From NCBI GenBank assembly GCA_024762795.1, contig JANTGS010000002.1, forward strand, positions 17,273-81,272: DNA of 64,000 bases. Direction: 5' to 3'. Under the pieces are notes generated by a model. It made no database searches. It saw nothing but the letters and a program-made list of their open reading frames with translations, and was not told the DNA's origin. The DNA comes from Flavobacteriaceae bacterium (GTDB taxonomy: Bacteria; Bacteroidota; Bacteroidia; Flavobacteriales; Flavobacteriaceae). The position numbers and the translations under genes are program-made. Positions 10,474-20,853 of this stretch are shown here, in pieces. Numbering within the stretch: position 1 is the stretch's first letter; every line of letters begins with the position of its first letter.

Positions 10474-10791
10474 ATGATTGAAGGTATAAGTATTTACGAA
10501 ATTTTAACCCTGTCTACAATTGTATTCTTTATCGGGGTTTATGGTTTTTTTACCAGAGAGAACCTGATTACCATTTTGATGTCTATAGAACTGATATTAA
10601 ATGCTTCAGCGTTGAACTTTGTGGTGATCAACACCTATTTGTATCCCGACTTTTTGCAAGGGGCAGTTTTCGCGATCTTTATCATTGCCATGGCTGCAGC
10701 TGAAACCGCACTGGCTATTGCGATCATAATCAATTTGTACAAACTGGTTAACTCTGTAGAAGTGAAAGATACCGATACATTGAAATATTAA
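10474..10791 (+). CDS. nuoK: NADH-quinone oxidoreductase subunit K
   Basis: ENLITILMSIELILNASALNFV...AAAETALAIAIII. Confidence 0.95.
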   Translation: MIEGISIYEILTLSTIVFFIGVYGFFTRENLITILMSIELILNASALNFVVINTYLYPDFLQGAVFAIFIIAMAAAETALAIAIIINLYKLVNSVEVKDTDTLKY

Positions 10792-10825
10792 ATTAGAAAA
10801 AGGATAAGAAATTAAAATATAAAAA

Positions 10826-12742
10826 ATGGATTTTAGCTATACTGTTTATATTCTGTTAATTCCTTTGGCACTCTTCCTGATACTCGGACTTGGAAGTAAG
10901 AAGATAAAACCCGCCATTTCAGGATGGTTAGGTTCCCTTGGCCTTGGAATCGCTTTTATTCTTTCGTATTATACTGCATTTCAGTATTTTACGAATGGAA
11001 AAGTAAATGAAGTTTATCAAACTTTTGTTTACAAATACACCTGGATCAATTTTACTGATCAATTGCATATCGATATGGGAGTCCTTATCGATCCTATTTC
11101 TGTAATGATGTTGGTTGTGGTCTCTACAATTTCCTTTATGGTGCATTTGTACAGCAGAGGTTATATGAAGGGAGATGATGGTTATACCCGTTTCTTTGCC
11201 TTTTTGGGGCTGTTTAGCTTCTCTATGTTCGGTTTGGTACTGGCCACCAATATTTTCCAGATGTATATTTTCTGGGAATTGGTTGGGGTATCCTCATTCT
11301 TACTGATCGGTTATTACTATACCAAACCCTCCGCAGTATCCGCAGCTAAAAAAGCCTTTATTGTAACCCGTTTTGCCGACCTCGGTTTTCTTTTGGGAAT
11401 TTTGCTCTTATCCTATTTTACAGGAACTTTCGATTTCCAGATTTTAAATGATCCTGAAGGAGCTATTATTACGCAGGGAGTGGCACAATCGTTTATGGGC
11501 TTGTCAGTTATTACCTGGGCACTGATGTTGATCTTTATTGGAGGTGCAGGTAAATCGGCCATGTTTCCGTTACATATTTGGTTGCCCGACGCGATGGAAG
11601 GTCCAACACCTGTTTCTGCATTGATTCATGCGGCAACGATGGTGGTAGCCGGTGTTTATCTGGTGGCAAGAATGTTCCCGCTGTTCTATTTTACCGATGA
11701 TGGATTTGCCTTACAACTTGTTGCCTATGTAGGAGGATTCTCCTCATTGTTTGCTGCGATCATCGCCTTAACACAATACGATATCAAAAGAGTTCTGGCC
11801 TTTTCAACCATGTCACAGATTGGTTATATGATGCTGGCTTTAGGAGTTTCAAAATACGAAGGTCATGAAGGCCTGGGTTATATGGCCTCTATGTTCCATT
11901 TGTTTACCCACGCTATGTTTAAAGCCTTGTTATTCCTGGCGGCAGGATCTGTAATTCATGCGATCCATAGTAATGATATGAGAGATATGGGTAATCTGAA
12001 AAAATATATGCCCATTACCCATGTGGTATTCCTGATCGCTGCTTTATCCATTTCCGGTTTCCCCGGATTTGCAGGGTTCTTCAGTAAGGATGAGATCCTG
12101 GCAGCAGCCTTTGAAAACAATATGTTGCTTTACATCATAGGCGTATTTGTAGCCGGCCTTACAGCTTTCTATATGTTCCGCCTTTACTTTAATATTTTTT
12201 GGGGAAAACAAACAAAATACGATCATGCTCCTCATGAATCACCTGCTTCAATGACCATTCCGATGATCTTTTTAGCCTTTATGAGTACTTTTGCAGGCTA
12301 TATTCATTTTAGCGAATACATCACTGCCGACAGAATGCCTTTTGAAGCACATTTTAATGTTACATTGGCTATAGTTGCATCAACGGTAGGATTAATTGGA
12401 ATCATTCTCGCCTATATCTTTTATAAGAAACCAACAAATCTGGCCGATAAGATGGTTGCCGCATTTGGTAGTTTCTACCAGTGGACTTACAGAAAATTCT
12501 ATATTGATGAGATCTATCTGTTTGTAACCAAAAAGATCATTTTTGCTCGTATGGCAGCGCCAATGGCATGGTTTGATAAAAATGTGGTAGATGCAAGTAT
12601 GATCGGTATAGGTAATTCCACCGTGAAGACTTCCGAAAAGATCAAGGGAATTCAATCGGGTAAGTTCCAGGATTATGCAATGGCATTTATAGGTGGTGCT
12701 GTAGTGATCGCTATAATAGTATTTTATATATGGACCAAATAA
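10826..12742 (+). CDS. nuoL: NADH-quinone oxidoreductase subunit L
   Basis: FWELVGVSSFLLIGYYY, LPDAMEGPTPVSALIHAATMVVAGVYL. Confidence 0.96.
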   Translation: MDFSYTVYILLIPLALFLILGLGSKKIKPAISGWLGSLGLGIAFILSYYTAFQYFTNGKVNEVYQTFVYKYTWINFTDQLHIDMGVLIDPISVMMLVVVSTISFMVHLYSRGYMKGDDGYTRFFAFLGLFSFSMFGLVLATNIFQMYIFWELVGVSSFLLIGYYYTKPSAVSAAKKAFIVTRFADLGFLLGILLLSYFTGTFDFQILNDPEGAIITQGVAQSFMGLSVITWALMLIFIGGAGKSAMFPLHIWLPDAMEGPTPVSALIHAATMVVAGVYLVARMFPLFYFTDDGFALQLVAYVGGFSSLFAAIIALTQYDIKRVLAFSTMSQIGYMMLALGVSKYEGHEGLGYMASMFHLFTHAMFKALLFLAAGSVIHAIHSNDMRDMGNLKKYMPITHVVFLIAALSISGFPGFAGFFSKDEILAAAFENNMLLYIIGVFVAGLTAFYMFRLYFNIFWGKQTKYDHAPHESPASMTIPMIFLAFMSTFAGYIHFSEYITADRMPFEAHFNVTLAIVASTVGLIGIILAYIFYKKPTNLADKMVAAFGSFYQWTYRKFYIDEIYLFVTKKIIFARMAAPMAWFDKNVVDASMIGIGNSTVKTSEKIKGIQSGKFQDYAMAFIGGAVVIAIIVFYIWTK

Positions 12743-12751
12743 TTTAATGCA

Positions 12752-14239
12752 ATGGATATATTAACACTTTTTGTTGTAGTACCTGTTTTAACAGTATTTG
12801 CTTTGATCTTTACCAAAGATCTTAAGCAATCCAGAGTTGTAGCTCTGATCGGTATGGCGGTTCAGCTGGCCATGTCAATAAATTTGGTCTTTGCTTATTT
12901 AAAGGAAAGAGCGGTAAATGATAGCATCATGGTCTTTACCAAAGATGTGATGTGGTTTGAAAAATTCAATATACATTACAGTATTGGTGTGGATTCCATC
13001 TCAGTTTTGATGATCGTACTTACATCGATCATTGTATTTGCCGGAATTTTTATTTCGTGGAAAATAAATGATCTCCCTAAAGAATTCTTTATCTCTCTGA
13101 TTGTTTTGTCAACAGGAGTATTTGGATTCTTTATTTCAGTAGATTTATTTACCATGTTTGTTTTCTACGAAATTGCGGTAATTCCGATGTATTTGTTGAT
13201 CGGTATCTGGGGTTCAGGCCCGAAAGAAGACTCAGCCATGAAACTTACCCTGATGCTGATGGGAGCTTCAGCACTTCTTTCTGTAGGGATTTTTGGTATT
13301 TATTATAATTCGGGTGCTGATGGAGGTCCTCTAACTTTTAATTTACTCGAAATTGCTCAGGTAAATATTCCGCTTGAAGCACAAAAATTATTCTTCCCGT
13401 TGGTATTTGTAGGTTTTGCAGTGCTGGGAGCTTTATTCCCTTTTCATACCTGGTCTCCTTCAGGTCACGCATCAGCACCAACAGCGGTATCCATGCTGCA
13501 TGCAGGTGTTTTGATGAAACTGGGAGGATATGGTGTTTTTAGAGTTGCGATGTATCTCCTTCCGGAAGGGGCCTTACACTGGAATGATTTCTTCCTGGTC
13601 CTTGCCACTATTGGTGTGGTTTACGGAGGTATGGGAGCCATTATGCAAAAAGACCTTAAATACATCAATGCCTATGCTTCGGTAAGTCACTTGGGATTGG
13701 TTCTGTTTGCCTTGCTGATGATCAATAAAGTATCATGGACAGGAGCCATCATACAATCTTTATCTCACGGATTGCTTACAGCCTTATTCTTTGCCCTGAT
13801 TGGGATGGTTTATGGAAGAACACATACTCGGGATATTGCTAAACTGGGCGGTTTGATGAAGATCCTTCCGTTTATAGGTGCAGTTTATGTAATAACAGGT
13901 TTAGCATACTTAGGTTTGCCTGGATTTAGCGGATTTGTTGCTGAGATGAATATTTTTGTTGGTGCTTTTCAGCATGATGATACTTTTAGAAGAATTCTTA
14001 CGGTATTTGTGGTTTCCTCAATTGTGGTTACTGCAGTCTATATATTGAGAATGATCGGAAAGATCATGATGGGGCCTTTGGATTATCCTAAAGGCGTAGA
14101 AATGCCAACAGCCGCCTGGTATGAAAAGGTAGGCCTTGTAATTTTAATGATACCTGTAGTATTGATAGGTGTGATGCCTTTTGGAATTACAGAAATGATT
14201 AAAGAAAGTATTCAACCTTTTTTAGAAAGATTATTATAA
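12752..14239 (+). CDS. nuoM: NADH-quinone oxidoreductase subunit M
   Basis: FYEIAVIPMYLLIGIWG; FHTWSPSGHASAPTAVSMLHAGVLMKLGGYG. Confidence 0.95.
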   Translation: MDILTLFVVVPVLTVFALIFTKDLKQSRVVALIGMAVQLAMSINLVFAYLKERAVNDSIMVFTKDVMWFEKFNIHYSIGVDSISVLMIVLTSIIVFAGIFISWKINDLPKEFFISLIVLSTGVFGFFISVDLFTMFVFYEIAVIPMYLLIGIWGSGPKEDSAMKLTLMLMGASALLSVGIFGIYYNSGADGGPLTFNLLEIAQVNIPLEAQKLFFPLVFVGFAVLGALFPFHTWSPSGHASAPTAVSMLHAGVLMKLGGYGVFRVAMYLLPEGALHWNDFFLVLATIGVVYGGMGAIMQKDLKYINAYASVSHLGLVLFALLMINKVSWTGAIIQSLSHGLLTALFFALIGMVYGRTHTRDIAKLGGLMKILPFIGAVYVITGLAYLGLPGFSGFVAEMNIFVGAFQHDDTFRRILTVFVVSSIVVTAVYILRMIGKIMMGPLDYPKGVEMPTAAWYEKVGLVILMIPVVLIGVMPFGITEMIKESIQPFLERLL

Positions 14240-14252
14240 AAATATAAGAAGA

Positions 14253-15689
14253 ATGGACTGGAATAGTTTATTATTGATGCGTTACGAATTAGGATTGCTG
14301 GCTTTGATCTTGCTGTTGGTAATCTTTGAAATATTCTCCGGTAAAAAGCAAAAAGGGAGTCTGATTAATTTTTCGATTCTACTGTTTGCGATCTTTACTG
14401 CAATAGGATTTATACCTTTGGAGGAAGGAAGTATTTTTGGTGGTATGTTCAGAACCAATGATATGTTGCACTTTTTTAAAGGTACTCTAAATGTTGGTGT
14501 TTTAATCCTTTTACTGCAATCGGCAGACTGGTTAAAGGATAAAGTGGTTGATCAGAATAAATCAACCGAATTTATTGTTCTGCTTTTTTCATCACTTTTG
14601 GGGATGTACTTTATGATCTCAGCAGGAGATTTCTTAATGTTCTACATCGGTTTAGAACTGGCAACCTTACCTGTTGCAGCCCTGGTTGCATACGAAACCT
14701 TGAAAAGAGATTCTGCAGAAGCAGGGGTAAAATATATATTATCCTCAGCACTGGCCTCAGGTACGGCTATTTTTGGTATTTCTTTATTGTATGCTACAAC
14801 CGGTACGATCTATTTTGATGCCTTTGCAGATGTGATCAGTATCTCAAATCTTTCGATCTTAGGTCTGGTATTCTTTATTTCCGGATTAGGATTTAAGATC
14901 TCACTGGTTCCATTCCATTTCTGGACAGCAGATGTTTATGAAGGAGCCCCAATTCCGGTTGCTTCTTATTTGTCAGTGATCTCAAAAGGTGCAGCTGTAA
15001 TAATCTTACTGATTATCATGTTTACGGTAATGAGACCATTAATGCCTGTTTGGAATAAGATCTTCTATATGGTGATCATTGCAACGATGGCCATTGGTAA
15101 TCTTTTCGCCTTGCGTCAGAAAAACATGAAACGATTTCTTGCTTTTTCATCTATAGCGCAGGCAGGTTTTATCTTACTCGGATTTATGTCGGTTGATACC
15201 TTGGGAGTTACCACAATTATCTATTTTGTGGCCATATATATCTTTTCTAATCTTGGAGCATTTGGTGTGGTACAGTCTATTTCCAATGCCACCGGAAGAG
15301 AATCTATGGATGATTATAAAGGTTTATACAGAACCAACCCTAAATTGAGTCTGATCATGATGCTGGCATTGTTCTCATTAGCAGGTATTCCGCCTTTGGC
15401 AGGATTCTTTGGGAAATTCTTTTTATATGCAGCAGCAGCCAGTAAGGGGTATTATTTTCTGGTATTTATTGGCGTTGTAATGGCGACGATTTCTTTGTAT
15501 TACTACTTATTGGTAGTAAAGAAGATGTTCTTAGCCAAGAACGATGAAACATCAATACCTTATTTTGAAAGCAGGCCTTTGATGAAGATCGGATTGATCA
15601 TTGCATCAATAGGTATTCTGGTTGTCGGATTGTACAGCCCGCTTTACGATTATATTTATAACATAAGTTCAAGTTTTTTAAATTTGTAG
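14253..15689 (+). CDS. nuoN: NADH-quinone oxidoreductase subunit N
   Basis: FHFWTADVYEGAPIPVASYLSVISKGAA; terminal position in nuo operon. Confidence 0.94.
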   Translation: MDWNSLLLMRYELGLLALILLLVIFEIFSGKKQKGSLINFSILLFAIFTAIGFIPLEEGSIFGGMFRTNDMLHFFKGTLNVGVLILLLQSADWLKDKVVDQNKSTEFIVLLFSSLLGMYFMISAGDFLMFYIGLELATLPVAALVAYETLKRDSAEAGVKYILSSALASGTAIFGISLLYATTGTIYFDAFADVISISNLSILGLVFFISGLGFKISLVPFHFWTADVYEGAPIPVASYLSVISKGAAVIILLIIMFTVMRPLMPVWNKIFYMVIIATMAIGNLFALRQKNMKRFLAFSSIAQAGFILLGFMSVDTLGVTTIIYFVAIYIFSNLGAFGVVQSISNATGRESMDDYKGLYRTNPKLSLIMMLALFSLAGIPPLAGFFGKFFLYAAAASKGYYFLVFIGVVMATISLYYYLLVVKKMFLAKNDETSIPYFESRPLMKIGLIIASIGILVVGLYSPLYDYIYNISSSFLNL

Positions 15690-15692
15690 AAA

Positions 15693-16016
15693 ATGGCACT
15701 GGAAGGGAAACATCAGTTTGGTAGTATCGGGGAGACAAGAGTTACTTTTGTTGGAAAAAAAATAGACGAAAACAGAAAAGACTTCTTAAAAAAGCTATTG
15801 GAAGTAAATGGATTTGAAGTAGTGATTCAGGAAGAAAAGAGAAAATCGGAGGAAGATCCACAGTTGTACACTGTTGGAGTTACCGATATGACCTTTAATC
15901 CTACGGTATTTATCTTTCAAAGACGCTTAAAGACAATTGATGGTAAGCATATAGTAACAAGAGATTACTGGGAACAGGTTTCTGAAGAAACTAAACCCCA
16001 ATACTTTAAGATCTAA
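15693..16016 (+). CDS. small conserved-looking protein of unknown function at end of nuo operon
   Basis: 107 aa; starts 3 nt after nuoN stop; followed by terminator. Confidence 0.8.
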   Translation: MALEGKHQFGSIGETRVTFVGKKIDENRKDFLKKLLEVNGFEVVIQEEKRKSEEDPQLYTVGVTDMTFNPTVFIFQRRLKTIDGKHIVTRDYWEQVSEETKPQYFKI

Positions 16017-16046
16017 ATTTAAAATCAATTAATAATGAACAGGTAG

Positions 16047-16076
16047 ACTGCCGGATTTTTTTCGGCAGTTTTTTTT
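16047..16076 (+). terminator. rho-independent terminator of nuo operon
   Basis: actgccg-gatttttt-type loop-cggcagt followed by T-run. Confidence 0.8.
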
Positions 16077-16198
16077 ATGGATATCACCAGTTGTGATTTA
16101 AAGATCCTGATAAGTAATTTAATGATAATATAATTTAAATATTTGCTGATATATTCCTATATTTAACAAACATTTATTATAAAAAAAACTGAATAATA

Positions 16199-17404
16199 AT
16201 GAAAGTTAATTTTTATACAAAAGAGTTTCCTCCTTATGTTTACGGTGGTGCAGGTGTAGTTGTTGAATATCTTGCTGCTGAACTGGCAAAGATCATGGAT
16301 ATTGAGGTGCGTAGTTTTGGAGATCAGGATGAAAAATCAGAACATCTTACTGTAAAGGGCTTTCCTTTCGATAATCCTGTATTTGAAAATACCGACAGTA
16401 AGCTAAAAGCGGTGATGAATAGTTTATCTACCTGTTTACATATGAATGCAGATGAAGTTGATGCTGATGTGGTACATTGTCACACCTGGTATGCTCAGTT
16501 TGCAGGCATTATTGCAAAACTTATCTATGGAGTACCTCTGGTAATTACAACACATTCGCTTGAACCGCTCAGGCCCTGGAAAAGGGAACAACTGGGGAGG
16601 GGATATGTTGCTTCATCATGGATAGAAAAAACTGCAATTGAGATGGCAGATGCCGTGATTGCCGTGTCAAAAGAGACAAAAGAAGATGTATTGAAGTATT
16701 TTAATATAGAGGAAGATAAGATCAAAGTGATTTACAATGGAATAAATCTTGACGAATATGTGGTGACCAATGATACCTCAACGATGAATAAATTTGGTAT
16801 CGATCAGTCAAAACCTTTTGTACTCTTTGTTGGCAGGATTACCCGCCAGAAAGGGATCATTCATCTGGTAAATGCCATAAAGTATATCGATCCTGATACG
16901 CAAATTGTACTCTGTGCAGGAGCACCGGATACCCCGGAAATTGCCAAAGAGATGGAAGATAGTGTTAACGAAGTGAAAAAACACAGAGATAATGTGATCT
17001 GGATTGATGAGATGTTGCCTAAAAAGGAAGTGATCGAGCTTTATTCTCATGCTGATGTATTTTGTTGTCCTTCTATCTATGAGCCTTTTGGAATTATTAA
17101 TGTTGAGGCTATGGCCTGCGAGACAGCTGTTGTGGCGAGTGCTGTAGGGGGTATAAAAGAAGTGGTTGTAGATGGAGAAACCGGTATTTTAATTCCGCTG
17201 GAACAACAGAATGAAGCTCCTTTTGAACCGGTGAATCCCGATAAATTTTCCAGAGATCTGGCTACAGGAATCAATAGGTTAGTAGAAGATAAAGAATTAA
17301 ATCAAATGATGGCCAGAAACGGAAGAAAAAGAGCAGAGGAGAAATTTGACTGGAGTGCTATCGCAAAAGAACACAAAGAATTATATAAATCTCTAATACA
17401 ATAA
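16199..17404 (+). CDS. GT4 alpha-glucan synthase (GlgA) / maltose-1-phosphate synthase (GlgM)-like
   Basis: FPPYVYGGAGVVVEYL, HTWYAQFAG, HSLEPLRPWKREQLGRGYVASSWIEKTAIEMADAVIAVS, SIYEPFGIINVEAMACETAVVASAVGGIKEVV; followed by glgC. Confidence 0.88.
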   Translation: MKVNFYTKEFPPYVYGGAGVVVEYLAAELAKIMDIEVRSFGDQDEKSEHLTVKGFPFDNPVFENTDSKLKAVMNSLSTCLHMNADEVDADVVHCHTWYAQFAGIIAKLIYGVPLVITTHSLEPLRPWKREQLGRGYVASSWIEKTAIEMADAVIAVSKETKEDVLKYFNIEEDKIKVIYNGINLDEYVVTNDTSTMNKFGIDQSKPFVLFVGRITRQKGIIHLVNAIKYIDPDTQIVLCAGAPDTPEIAKEMEDSVNEVKKHRDNVIWIDEMLPKKEVIELYSHADVFCCPSIYEPFGIINVEAMACETAVVASAVGGIKEVVVDGETGILIPLEQQNEAPFEPVNPDKFSRDLATGINRLVEDKELNQMMARNGRKRAEEKFDWSAIAKEHKELYKSLIQ

Positions 17405-17406
17405 TT

Positions 17407-18675
17407 ATGCTGATAAGTGATAAAGTTTTAACTATTATCTTAGGAGGTGGGCAAGGTTCACGTTTATATCCTTTGACAGAAAAGAGATCAAAACCTGCTG
17501 TTCCCATTGCAGGAAAATACAGGTTGGTAGATATACCGATTTCCAATTGTTTAAATTCAGATATCAAACGGATTTTTCTTTTAACACAGTTCAACTCAGC
17601 CTCTTTGAACCGGCATATTAAAAACACTTATCATTTTAGTTTCTTTAGCAGAGCATTTGTAGATGTACTGGCAGCAGAACAAACCATTTCAAGTTCTGAC
17701 TGGTTTCAGGGAACAGCTGATGCCGTTAGACAAAGCATGCATCATTTTCTAAATCATGATTTTGAATATGCTCTGATTCTTTCCGGAGATCAGTTGTATC
17801 AAATGGATTATACCTTAATGCTAAAAGAACATATTGAAAACAAAGCCGAAATATCCATTGCAACCATCCCGGTAAATGCCAAAGATGCCACTTCTTTTGG
17901 TATCTTAAAATCTGATGAAAACAATGTGATTACTTCTTTTATTGAGAAGCCGGAAGCAAAATTATTACCCGACTGGACTTCTGATGTTAGTGATGAGATG
18001 AAATCGGAGGGAAGAAATTATCTCGCCTCAATGGGAATTTATATCTTCAACAGAAAATTATTGGTGGATTTGATGAACAATACAGATACCATTGATTTTG
18101 GTAAAGAAATAATTCCACAAAATATTGATAAACACAAAACACTAAGTTATCAGTTTGAGGGGTATTGGACAGATATAGGAAACATAGATTCTTTTTTTGA
18201 AGCTAATATCGGTTTAACCGATTCAATTCCGAAATTTGATTTGTTTAACAACAATAAAAGGGTTTATACCAGAGCCAGAATTCTTCCCACAACCAAGATC
18301 TCCGGAACAACTCTAAATAGAAGCGTTATAGCAGATGGATGCATCATTAGTGCAGCTAAAATAGACAGATCAGTAATTGGAGTTCGTTCTCGAATAGGAG
18401 ACGAGTCAACCGTTATCAATACTTATATGATGGGATCTGATTTTTACGAAACTCTGGAAGAGATTGAAGATAAAAAGATCAGTGTCCTGATGGGAATTGG
18501 ACAGCGTTGTTTTATTAAAAATGCAATAATCGATAAAAACTGCCGTATTGGAGATGATGTAAGGATCAATGGAGGTAAACATCTGGAAGATGTTGAAACC
18601 GATCTTTATGTAGTAAGAGACGGTATAGTTGTGATTAAAAAAGGAGTAACGATCCCACACGGGTATATTATTTAA
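17407..18675 (+). CDS. glgC: glucose-1-phosphate adenylyltransferase
   Basis: ILGGGQGSRLYPLTEKRSKPAVPIAGKYRLVDIPISNC; WFQGTADAVRQ. Confidence 0.96.
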   Translation: MLISDKVLTIILGGGQGSRLYPLTEKRSKPAVPIAGKYRLVDIPISNCLNSDIKRIFLLTQFNSASLNRHIKNTYHFSFFSRAFVDVLAAEQTISSSDWFQGTADAVRQSMHHFLNHDFEYALILSGDQLYQMDYTLMLKEHIENKAEISIATIPVNAKDATSFGILKSDENNVITSFIEKPEAKLLPDWTSDVSDEMKSEGRNYLASMGIYIFNRKLLVDLMNNTDTIDFGKEIIPQNIDKHKTLSYQFEGYWTDIGNIDSFFEANIGLTDSIPKFDLFNNNKRVYTRARILPTTKISGTTLNRSVIADGCIISAAKIDRSVIGVRSRIGDESTVINTYMMGSDFYETLEEIEDKKISVLMGIGQRCFIKNAIIDKNCRIGDDVRINGGKHLEDVETDLYVVRDGIVVIKKGVTIPHGYII

Positions 18676-18835
18676 TGTCTCGACATTAAAGAATGCAGTT
18701 AAGCTGAATTTTTCGCGATTAAGGTATTTCGGAAAGATCGGATATTACAGATATACACCATTCAGATAAAAAGTCTTTTTGATTTTTGAAATATCAAGCT
18801 TTTTATTAAACACTATTAAAAATAAGAATTAGAGA

Positions 18836-20776
18836 ATGCTAAATCAAAGAAGAGTAGTTATTGATTATGTTTCACCGGTTTTGAATCATGGTGAATTTCC
18901 AATAAAAAGAGTTGTAAACGAAGTAGTAAATGTAGATGCACATATATTTGGAGACGGACATGATCTGATAGGGGCCTCTGTTCTATTTAAACATGAAAAT
19001 GCCCGTAAATGGAATGAGGTCAGGATGAAGCCCGGTTTTAACGATGAGTGGCATGTGTCTTTTTACGTTGAAAAACAAGGCTATTACGAGTATAAGGTTG
19101 AAGGGTGGATTGATCATGCCCTGACCTGGCAACACGGAATAAAAAGAAAGATTGAAGATCGCCAAAGGGTAACTTCTGAACTCCTTGAAGGTGTTAAATT
19201 TATAGAAGCAATTTATAAAAGACTTTCGGCAGATGATAGAGCATATCTTGATCATTTGAAGAAGATTTTTAATGATGAAAATTCTTATGATAATGCCATA
19301 TCAGAGGCTGTAAGTGACAGGTTATATCATTTATTTTATATTTTTCCTGATAAGAAGCTGGTAAATTCTACAAAGAATTATAAGATCTATGTAGATCGCT
19401 TAAAAGCCAGATTCAGCACTTGGTACGAATTCTTTCCCCGCTCTGCTTCCGAAAAGGAAGGAGTACACGGCACCTTTAAAGATTGTGAAAAATTACTGCC
19501 AAGAGTGGCAGAAATGGGCTTTGACACCTTGTATTTTCCGCCTGTTCATCCTATAGGTGAGGTTAATCGCAAAGGAAAGAACAATTCAACCAATGCTGCT
19601 CCCGGAGATGTGGGTTCTCCCTGGGGAATTGGTTCCAGGCTGGGAGGACATAAAGATATTCATCCGGAATTAGGAAGTCTGAAAGATTTTAAGTTGCTGA
19701 TAAAGAAAGCAAATAAAATGGGTGTTGAGATCGCCATGGATTTTGCTTTACAGGTTGCACCGGATCATCCCTGGGTAAAAGAGCATCCGGAATGGTTTAA
19801 ATGGCGTCCTGACGGAACTGTACAGTACGCAGAAAATCCGCCTAAAAAATATCAGGATATTCTGCCTATCCATTTTGAATCGGAAGGCTATGAGGATCTC
19901 TGGCAGGAAAGTCTGGATATCCTTTTGTACTGGATCGATCAGGGTATCAATATTTTCAGGGTTGATAATCCGCATACAAAACCTTTTTATTTTTGGAACT
20001 GGATCATCAGGAAGATCAAAAAAGATCATCCCGATGTATTATTTCTGGCAGAAGCATTTACCAATCCTAAAGTAATGCAGCAACTCGCCAAACAAGGCTT
20101 TACGCAATCTTATACCTATTTTACCTGGAGGGAATCAAAACATGAACTGATTGAATATGTTGAAGAACTGACCAAAACAGAGCAGCGTGAATATATGCGC
20201 CCGAATTTCTGGCCCAATACACCTGATATTAATCCATATCACCTGCAGGGAGCCAATGAATCAAAATATATTCAGCGTTATGCTCTTGCGGCAACTTTGA
20301 GTTCCAATGTAGGTATTTACGGTCCTGTTTTTGAATATATGATCAGCGCTCCGTTACCTAACAGAGAGGAATATCTGAATTCAGAAAAATTTCAAATTGC
20401 ACATTATGACTGGAACTTAAAGAATAACCTGATCTCTGTAATTACAAAGATCAATCAGATCCGCAAAGAAGAAGAGGCTTTGCAACAAACCAATCATATA
20501 AAATTCTGTCAGATAGAAAATGATAATCTCATCGCATTTTACAAATGGAATGATGACAAAAGCAGTGAGATCCTGGTAGTGGTCAGTTTAGATGCATACA
20601 ATACGCAAAGCGGTACAATGCAGTTACCCCTATCTGATCTGAAAGAAACTGAACCCGGTAGGCCTGTTCAGGTGTATGATTTTATGACGGGAAATAGTTA
20701 CAACTGGTATGAAGAGTGGAATTATATTGAATTGCAACCCGGTTTACCGCTTCATATCTTTAAAATTAATAAATAA
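18836..20776 (+). CDS. glgE: alpha-1,4-glucan:maltose-1-phosphate maltosyltransferase
   Basis: GlgE N-terminal domain; STWYEFFPRSASEKEGVHGTFKDCEKLLPRVAEMGFDTLYFPPVHPIGEVNRKGKNNS; NIFRVDNPHTKPFYFWNW; FLAEAFTNPKVM. Confidence 0.95.
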   Translation: MLNQRRVVIDYVSPVLNHGEFPIKRVVNEVVNVDAHIFGDGHDLIGASVLFKHENARKWNEVRMKPGFNDEWHVSFYVEKQGYYEYKVEGWIDHALTWQHGIKRKIEDRQRVTSELLEGVKFIEAIYKRLSADDRAYLDHLKKIFNDENSYDNAISEAVSDRLYHLFYIFPDKKLVNSTKNYKIYVDRLKARFSTWYEFFPRSASEKEGVHGTFKDCEKLLPRVAEMGFDTLYFPPVHPIGEVNRKGKNNSTNAAPGDVGSPWGIGSRLGGHKDIHPELGSLKDFKLLIKKANKMGVEIAMDFALQVAPDHPWVKEHPEWFKWRPDGTVQYAENPPKKYQDILPIHFESEGYEDLWQESLDILLYWIDQGINIFRVDNPHTKPFYFWNWIIRKIKKDHPDVLFLAEAFTNPKVMQQLAKQGFTQSYTYFTWRESKHELIEYVEELTKTEQREYMRPNFWPNTPDINPYHLQGANESKYIQRYALAATLSSNVGIYGPVFEYMISAPLPNREEYLNSEKFQIAHYDWNLKNNLISVITKINQIRKEEEALQQTNHIKFCQIENDNLIAFYKWNDDKSSEILVVVSLDAYNTQSGTMQLPLSDLKETEPGRPVQVYDFMTGNSYNWYEEWNYIELQPGLPLHIFKINK

Positions 20777-20853
20777 GATAATACCGGTTTTTTTATATCA
20801 ACTCGGGATAATCATTTTAAAAGGAATTATTTAATACTAATAAAAAATAAATC

